From the NCBI GenBank assembly GCA_017467905.1, contig JAFUKD010000011.1:1-63557 (forward strand): a stretch of DNA of 63,557 nt, given 5' to 3'. Below are positions 59,120 to 63,557 of the stretch, piece after piece. The notes beneath the pieces are model-generated. The model had not been told where the DNA came from and ran no database searches. It worked only from the letters and a program-made list of their open reading frames with translations. The position numbers and the translations under genes were made by a program. Position 1 is the first letter of the stretch. Every line of letters begins with the position of its first letter. This DNA is from Phascolarctobacterium sp. (GTDB lineage Bacteria; Bacillota; Negativicutes; Acidaminococcales; Acidaminococcaceae).

Positions 59120-61477
59120 TCATTTTCCTTCAAATTCCGAAAGCATTTTAAAGGGAATACTGCTCTTTACTTCCCCTCCAAGCTTACCAAGAACATCAAC
59201 ACTATACTTTTTAAAAACATCCTTCTGAGTTACATAGATGGCAACATCATTTATTTCCCTACTATTTCTTACATTAAGCAGATTTCTGGTAATGGCTTTT
59301 ACATTTCGGTAATAGCCTTCAAATTTTTCATTACCCTTTCTATCAAAAATTTTAATGTAATCATTTTGGAAAAGGTACATCAAATGTTTCTTATAACCTT
59401 CTGGATAATCAACAGCTAAATATAACTTCTTATTACGCTTAACTAAATCCACATAACGGATTCCACGCAACGCAGTTCTGCCTTCCCTATCCTTATAAAG
59501 CTCAACGCAATAATACTTATTGGCACTCAAAACAGTTTTATTGCCCAAATTGTCTTCCTTTATAATAGAACTGCTCTTACGCTTAGTTTTAGGTAAAGGA
59601 TGATGTTCCACCACTTCGCCTTTAAACTTTTTATTCTGTTTATAAGAAATATGTGACGAAGCAAAATCTTTGCACAACCCACGATACTCGCCTAAATTTG
59701 TAAATACATCTTCCAAATTGGAGGTAATGCTCTTTTTAAAGATGTGGACATGCCTTGCCTCATCACCTGTAAACAAAAGATGACTTTCCAAATAATTTGC
59801 TATATACCTACTAATGTACCTACCGTATTTAAAATCCTGCTTCTTCCATTCCTCATAAGGCTTATTATCAGCAGCACGTTTAAGCCTTAAAAGCCTTTGG
59901 CGCTCCTTGTAACTGCGGCCAAAATTTTCATGAATTCCTACATTAATATATGTAGGTGAACCATACAGGCGAATTATTGCATTTAGCACCTTACGCATCT
60001 CATTAAGCGCTTTAATTAAAACTACGTTATAAGCAAAATCTTCAACAACCTCTTTTTCCATAACAGGTAAAAGTATTTGCTTTTGTTTTAGTTCATTACC
60101 TGCGTGCAACTTCCGCAAACTTCTTGCCTTAAAATCACCATAAGCTTCACCATCACAAAACGCCTTAATGGCATCTACCATATAACGCTCGCATACACTT
60201 ACTGTGCCGGCAAAACTCTTTCCGGATAAATATTTGCACAGGCTTTCATTCCAGCCATTCTGCTTCAACAACGTTTCCCTACGTTTAATAGTAATATTTT
60301 CCGTAAGCAGCTTACACAAGCCATTCAATTTAGAAGGATGCTCCAAATCAAAATGGTTTTCTGCAATAAGCTTTTCATAATCATAACCACTGGCAAGCAG
60401 GGCAGCTTTCAACACTCGCAAGGTCTTTAAAGAATCAGCAAGCTTCTTTTCAGCTTTACCGTTCCTAACCATCTCTAAATCATAGCGTTTTAAAATAGCC
60501 TGTACATCTTTTTCAGTAACCTTAGCATTCTGCAAGGCAAATTCTAAAATCTCCTTGCCTGCTTCAATTGGCAAGATACTCTTACCACTCACCACATCAA
60601 CAAAGGAAAACTGCCCCAACCAATTAACCAGAGCAAAAACATCCGCAATAATCGTGCTTCTAAAAGCACGCTTTTCTTCCTTATAATATATGCACTTGCC
60701 AATAGAATCTAAGAACCCCATAAACTTACGAGTCTTATCATTTTCATCACCGGGACCAGTTTCAAAATCCCTTTGAGCAAAAACAATCCTATCGCACAAA
60801 AAATTTATGTTTTGATTTGTAAGCTGAGGATAAAACTCTTGTTGCTTATGTAAAATAGCAAGCAGTTCCTTCCTTTGATAAGAACGCTTAATCAAAATAT
60901 TTCTATCACCAGTTTTGTGATTATGGTAATCAGGATAATCCGTTTCAGTCTTAAATGCTTCATCATTTAAAATCATATCTGCAACACTGCGATAATTCCC
61001 CAGGCTAAACCGTCTTTCAAATTCCGCCAAACCTGCTTCCACAATCCCAGCATCCTTATACTTATTATCATCATAAAATTCTTGGTAACCTCGATGATTA
61101 CAAATATGAATAATGCAGGCAGCAAGCTCCTCCACAGAAAGCTTTTCATCCAAACCCTTTACCCTAATGGCAAAAATATTTTGAGCACCATTCTTTTCTT
61201 GCCAAGCTTTCAACCTGTTGCAATCTACAAGCTCAAGCTTTTGCAAATAATTCTTAACCCGTTCCTTACGATGCGCCTTGCGACGCAACACCCTTCTAAC
61301 ATTACGGAACATTCTTCTATCTTGATTCTTCAACCTTTTATAATCATTGGTCTCACCGGAATCAAACAAACGTAAACCAAAATCTTTAACACAATCACCT
61401 TCAACATTGTTAGAAGTAACAACGAAGCTAATATAACCAATACCAATTTCTAAATTGATACCATATCGTTTATCCAT
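59120..61477 (-). CDS. Cas9 homologue lacking HNH and RuvC catalytic residues (naturally nuclease-dead, orphan)
   Basis: 785 residues from ATG at 61477; GGAGG ends six bases before it, while the ATG two codons earlier abuts the ribosome site. RuvC-I reads YGINLEIGIGYISFVV: Glu10 replaces the catalytic Asp. Arg-rich bridge helix 47-78 (RRMFRNVRRVLRRKAHRKER). REC lobe about 80-485 with the Cas9 blocks RVKGLDEKLSVEELAACIIH, ICNHRG, IVFAQRDFETG and GKCIYYKEEKRAF. RuvC-II (GSPTYINVGIHENFGRSYKE) has Gly514 instead of Glu. Only about 24 residues join it to RYISRYIANYLESHL (553-567), where Cas9 carries HNH. No HHxxDA motif follows. The 650-765 region (SANKYYCVELY, YFQN-like, KKYSVDVLG) matches the II-C WED/PI end. 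Guide and DNA binding may persist without cleavage; function is inferred. It lies 52 bases after rfbB, same strand. Confidence 0.9.
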   Translation of the reverse strand: MDKRYGINLEIGIGYISFVVTSNNVEGDCVKDFGLRLFDSGETNDYKRLKNQDRRMFRNVRRVLRRKAHRKERVKNYLQKLELVDCNRLKAWQEKNGAQNIFAIRVKGLDEKLSVEELAACIIHICNHRGYQEFYDDNKYKDAGIVEAGLAEFERRFSLGNYRSVADMILNDEAFKTETDYPDYHNHKTGDRNILIKRSYQRKELLAILHKQQEFYPQLTNQNINFLCDRIVFAQRDFETGPGDENDKTRKFMGFLDSIGKCIYYKEEKRAFRSTIIADVFALVNWLGQFSFVDVVSGKSILPIEAGKEILEFALQNAKVTEKDVQAILKRYDLEMVRNGKAEKKLADSLKTLRVLKAALLASGYDYEKLIAENHFDLEHPSKLNGLCKLLTENITIKRRETLLKQNGWNESLCKYLSGKSFAGTVSVCERYMVDAIKAFCDGEAYGDFKARSLRKLHAGNELKQKQILLPVMEKEVVEDFAYNVVLIKALNEMRKVLNAIIRLYGSPTYINVGIHENFGRSYKERQRLLRLKRAADNKPYEEWKKQDFKYGRYISRYIANYLESHLLFTGDEARHVHIFKKSITSNLEDVFTNLGEYRGLCKDFASSHISYKQNKKFKGEVVEHHPLPKTKRKSSSIIKEDNLGNKTVLSANKYYCVELYKDREGRTALRGIRYVDLVKRNKKLYLAVDYPEGYKKHLMYLFQNDYIKIFDRKGNEKFEGYYRNVKAITRNLLNVRNSREINDVAIYVTQKDVFKKYSVDVLGKLGGEVKSSIPFKMLSEFEGK

Positions 61478-61529
61478 TGTCATCCTCCAAACTTTGTTGA
61501 TATGTTAATTTGAAAGTGTTAATTTTTAC

Positions 61530-62549
61530 TCACCTATTCCCATACATCTTTTCATAATAATTTTGATACTCACCGCTGATGATGTTCTCCCACCAATCGC
61601 GATTATCCAAATACCATTGAATTGTTTTCTTAATACCATCCGCAAACTTAGTTTCCGGCAACCAACCTAATTCGCTATGAATCTTAGTCGGGTCAATGGC
61701 GTAACGCATGTCATGACCCTTGCGATCAGTGACGTAAGTAATCAAGCTTTCCGGCTTGCCCAGTTCCTTGCAAATAATCTTAACGATATCAATATTGCGC
61801 ATCTCGTTATGACCGCCAATATTATAAACTTCGCCAACTTTGCCTTTATGCAGAATCAAATCAATTGCCTTGCAATGGTCTTCAACATAAAGCCAGTCTC
61901 GCACGTTAATTCCTTCACCGTAAACTGGCAGCGGCTTGTCGTTTAAAGCATTGGCAATCATCAAAGGAATAAGCTTTTCTGGAAAATGGTACGGGCCATA
62001 GTTATTAGAACAGCGGGAGATAGTCACAGGCAAACCATAAGTGCGGTGATAAGCCAACACCAATAAATCTGCACCAGCCTTAGAACTGCTGTAGGGAGAG
62101 CTAGTGTGTATAGGAGTTTCTTCCGTAAAGAACAAGTCCGGTCTATCCAACGGAAGATCACCATAAACTTCGTCAGTAGATACTTGATGGTAACGTTTAA
62201 TGCCAAACTTACGGCAAGCATCCATCAAGACAGCAGTACCCATTACGTTAGTCTGTAAGAAAATTCCAGGGTCTTCAATGGAACGATCAACATGGCTTTC
62301 CGCAGCAAAGTTAACTACGATGTCAGGACGCTCCTCCTCAAAAAGCTGTTCCACTGCCTCGCGGTCACAGATATCTGCCTTCACAAAACGGAAGTTAGGA
62401 GCATCCATCACGCTTGCCAATGTAGAAAGGTTGCCTGCATAAGTAAGCTTATCCAAGCAGATGATGCGATAATCAGGATACTTCGCAAACATATGAAATA
62501 TAAAATTAGAACCTATAAATCCGGCACCGCCGGTAATGATGATTGTCAT
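61530..62549 (-). CDS. rfbB: dTDP-glucose 4,6-dehydratase
   Basis: 339 residues from ATG at 62549 (AGGAG eight bases upstream; a GTG three codons earlier is rejected). NAD-binding ITGGAGFIGSNFIFHM, catalytic STDEVYG and YSSSKAGADLLVLAYHRTYG (YxxxK), and RCSNNYGPYHFPEKLIPLMI. It makes dTDP-4-keto-6-deoxyglucose, a precursor of rhamnose and other deoxysugars. No rfbA, rfbC or rfbD lies in the window; they may be to the right. It sits between the cyclase-like and Cas9-like genes. Confidence 0.96.
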   Translation of the reverse strand: MTIIITGGAGFIGSNFIFHMFAKYPDYRIICLDKLTYAGNLSTLASVMDAPNFRFVKADICDREAVEQLFEEERPDIVVNFAAESHVDRSIEDPGIFLQTNVMGTAVLMDACRKFGIKRYHQVSTDEVYGDLPLDRPDLFFTEETPIHTSSPYSSSKAGADLLVLAYHRTYGLPVTISRCSNNYGPYHFPEKLIPLMIANALNDKPLPVYGEGINVRDWLYVEDHCKAIDLILHKGKVGEVYNIGGHNEMRNIDIVKIICKELGKPESLITYVTDRKGHDMRYAIDPTKIHSELGWLPETKFADGIKKTIQWYLDNRDWWENIISGEYQNYYEKMYGNR

Positions 62550-62560
62550 GTGTACCACTC

Positions 62561-63223
62561 CTAAATTACAGTTTCCTGCAACGCCTCTAATTGCAATTTA
62601 AAAACAGAATCTTCCGCCTCCTTATATTTTCTTTCAAAATCTATAATCTGTTTAGCATTTTCTAAATTCCAATAAAAATAAATATGCTCTTTCCCATTTT
62701 TCTTCAAAACGTGTTTATCAGACAATTTCATGCAAGATTCCTTGAAATTAATATCAGTTTTATCACTATATACGATTCTACATTGTCCTGGTTTTAATCT
62801 ATTGGATTTACTTTCATTATCTAAATATGCATTTAGATACGCATTACCAATAAACATGTTTTTTTCAATACCTTTAAACTCAAATCTTGCATTATATGTA
62901 AAATCACCAAATGCAATTGAAGTGGTCAACATATAATTTTCTTTCAACATATTTATATTTAATTCTCTTATTACACGCAAAAGCTCATTTAGCTTTTCTA
63001 ATATATCATTTTCTTCTTCAGACACACATTGCGATATCAATATTCCACAATCAGATACAAATATCCCTTGTACACTATTACTATGTCGTAAACTTTCATA
63101 CCCATTATTATAAAAACAATCCAAAGCTTTCATTGCTTTTTCTTTAGTATTCATTAATTTCTTAAATCCTGAAATATCTACAAATGCTACAAGTGCTTTC
63201 CCCGAAATATTATTCAAAGGCAT
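62561..63223 (-). CDS. Class III nucleotidyl cyclase-like protein, unknown function
   Basis: 220 residues from ATG at 63223, which shares its A with the upstream TGA; GGAGG lies nine bases before. The fold pattern of class III cyclase domains is visible: ALVAFVDISGFKKLM with Asp16, GIFVSDCGILIS with Asp58 (both metal-binding positions), and TTSIAFGDFTYNARF followed by FIGNAYLNAYLDNES, which matches the G-[DN]-x-V-N-x-A block. The Arg expected three residues after the catalytic Asn position is Asp. Activity is therefore doubtful, and a sensor or pseudo-cyclase is possible. This family call is by eye. Confidence 0.55.
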   Translation of the reverse strand: MPLNNISGKALVAFVDISGFKKLMNTKEKAMKALDCFYNNGYESLRHSNSVQGIFVSDCGILISQCVSEEENDILEKLNELLRVIRELNINMLKENYMLTTSIAFGDFTYNARFEFKGIEKNMFIGNAYLNAYLDNESKSNRLKPGQCRIVYSDKTDINFKESCMKLSDKHVLKKNGKEHIYFYWNLENAKQIIDFERKYKEAEDSVFKLQLEALQETVI

Positions 63224-63557
63224 CACTCATCACCTCCTATACTACCGACATAACCCAAATCAACCACACAGCCACCCCAAGATAGCCCAACACCAAAGCC
63301 AATAGCTAAAACATTTTTGATTTCTTTATCCATATTGGCTTTCATCATATCAGCTATTGCAATCGGGACGCTTGAAGAAACGGTGTTTCCATATTCCTTG
63401 ACATCATTCCAATACGGATAGCCAAGCAAATCACATTTCATCTGCAAAAACTCAAGCATAAATTTATTTGCTTGATGGAATACAAAATAGTCAATATCAC
63501 CTTTAATCAAGTTTGTTTTTACCAAAACTTTTTCTAAAGTATCCGGCACTACTTCGA
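63223..63557 (-). CDS. 3-oxoacyl-ACP synthase III-like (FabH family), C-terminal part, cut by the window edge
   Basis: About 111 residues are visible and the frame is open to the window end. The catalytic His is in DYFVFHQANKFMLEFLQMKC and the Asn in VKEYGNTVSSSVPIAIADMM. The C terminus GFGVGLSWGGCVVDLG is typical of the thiolase fold. Standalone FabH-like proteins in glycan clusters often make acyl groups for modified sugars. It overlaps the cyclase-like gene by one base. Confidence 0.9.
   Translation of the reverse strand, partial: EVVPDTLEKVLVKTNLIKGDIDYFVFHQANKFMLEFLQMKCDLLGYPYWNDVKEYGNTVSSSVPIAIADMMKANMDKEIKNVLAIGFGVGLSWGGCVVDLGYVGSIGGDE

Noticed and set aside
59594-59609. HHP segment (residues 625-627) as the RuvC-III HHxxDA motif
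   Set aside because: The two His are not followed by Asp-Ala and lie well after the place where the motif should be.
59120-61477. IscB/TnpB-type nuclease instead of Cas9
   Set aside because: The REC-lobe blocks between bridge helix and RuvC-II and the C-terminal II-C-like domain fit Cas9, not the shorter IscB.

Overview
The window looks like a chromosomal segment of a diderm Firmicute (class Negativicutes; a Phascolarctobacterium/Acidaminococcaceae-like gut bacterium is my best guess, moderate confidence). The evidence is a mixture of Firmicute gene order (alaS-ireB-ruvX-DUF1292-mltG-U32 peptidase) with genes that require an outer membrane (a two-partner-secretion transporter, a TonB-dependent receptor, TonB/ExbB/ExbD, an RND efflux pump). 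A perfect parS site at 43966-43981 suggests the region is not far from the replication origin. Most genes lie on the minus strand.

Layout. 1-490: small degenerate ORFs with an inverted duplication. 491-10513: TpsB transporter, then pepQ-efp and the alaS/ireB/ruvX/mltG/trhP housekeeping block. 11076-11784: a HigBA-type toxin-antitoxin pair. 11819-24256: a 12-kb surface-polysaccharide cluster read leftwards from wbaP: glycosyltransferases, CDP-glycerol transferases, tagD, two Stealth phosphotransferases, an O-antigen ligase/polymerase and an ABC exporter. Together they suggest a glycerol-phosphate-containing, teichoic-acid-like polymer. Its promoter has a G8 tract in the spacer, so it may be phase variable. 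24646-33095: nhaC, rmuC, a TetR-regulated RND pump, comB. 33192-40937: racemase-ybaK-thiE-thiM-thiD operon, transketolase, a variant EF-G. 41131-43750: tRNA-Asn, a polyprenyl-phosphate glycosyltransferase, RNase P RNA, tRNA-Leu, a ZIP transporter. 43962-49533: parS, a secreted repeat protein, a PepSY protein, TonB receptor and TonB-ExbD-ExbB. 49845-52044: ilvH-ilvB flanked by copies of a structured intergenic repeat. 52456-57100: a zinc-ribbon protein, then a cobalamin-riboswitch-controlled cobU-cobT-cobS-cobT2-cobC operon for lower-ligand assembly. 57183-58822: rpsB-tsf.

The most unusual locus is at the right end (59120-63557). A FabH-like ketoacyl synthase, a class III nucleotidyl-cyclase-like protein, rfbB and a 785-residue Cas9 homologue are read in one direction with short gaps. 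The Cas9 homologue keeps the Arg-rich bridge helix, a REC lobe and the C-terminal WED/PI-like domain. However, the RuvC-I Asp is Glu, the RuvC-II Glu is Gly, the HNH domain is deleted, and the RuvC-III HHxxDA motif is missing. No cas1, cas2, csn2/cas4, tracrRNA or CRISPR array was seen in the window. I infer a naturally nuclease-dead, stand-alone Cas9 that could act as an RNA-guided DNA-binding protein, perhaps a regulator of surface polysaccharide or other genes. This function is a hypothesis only.
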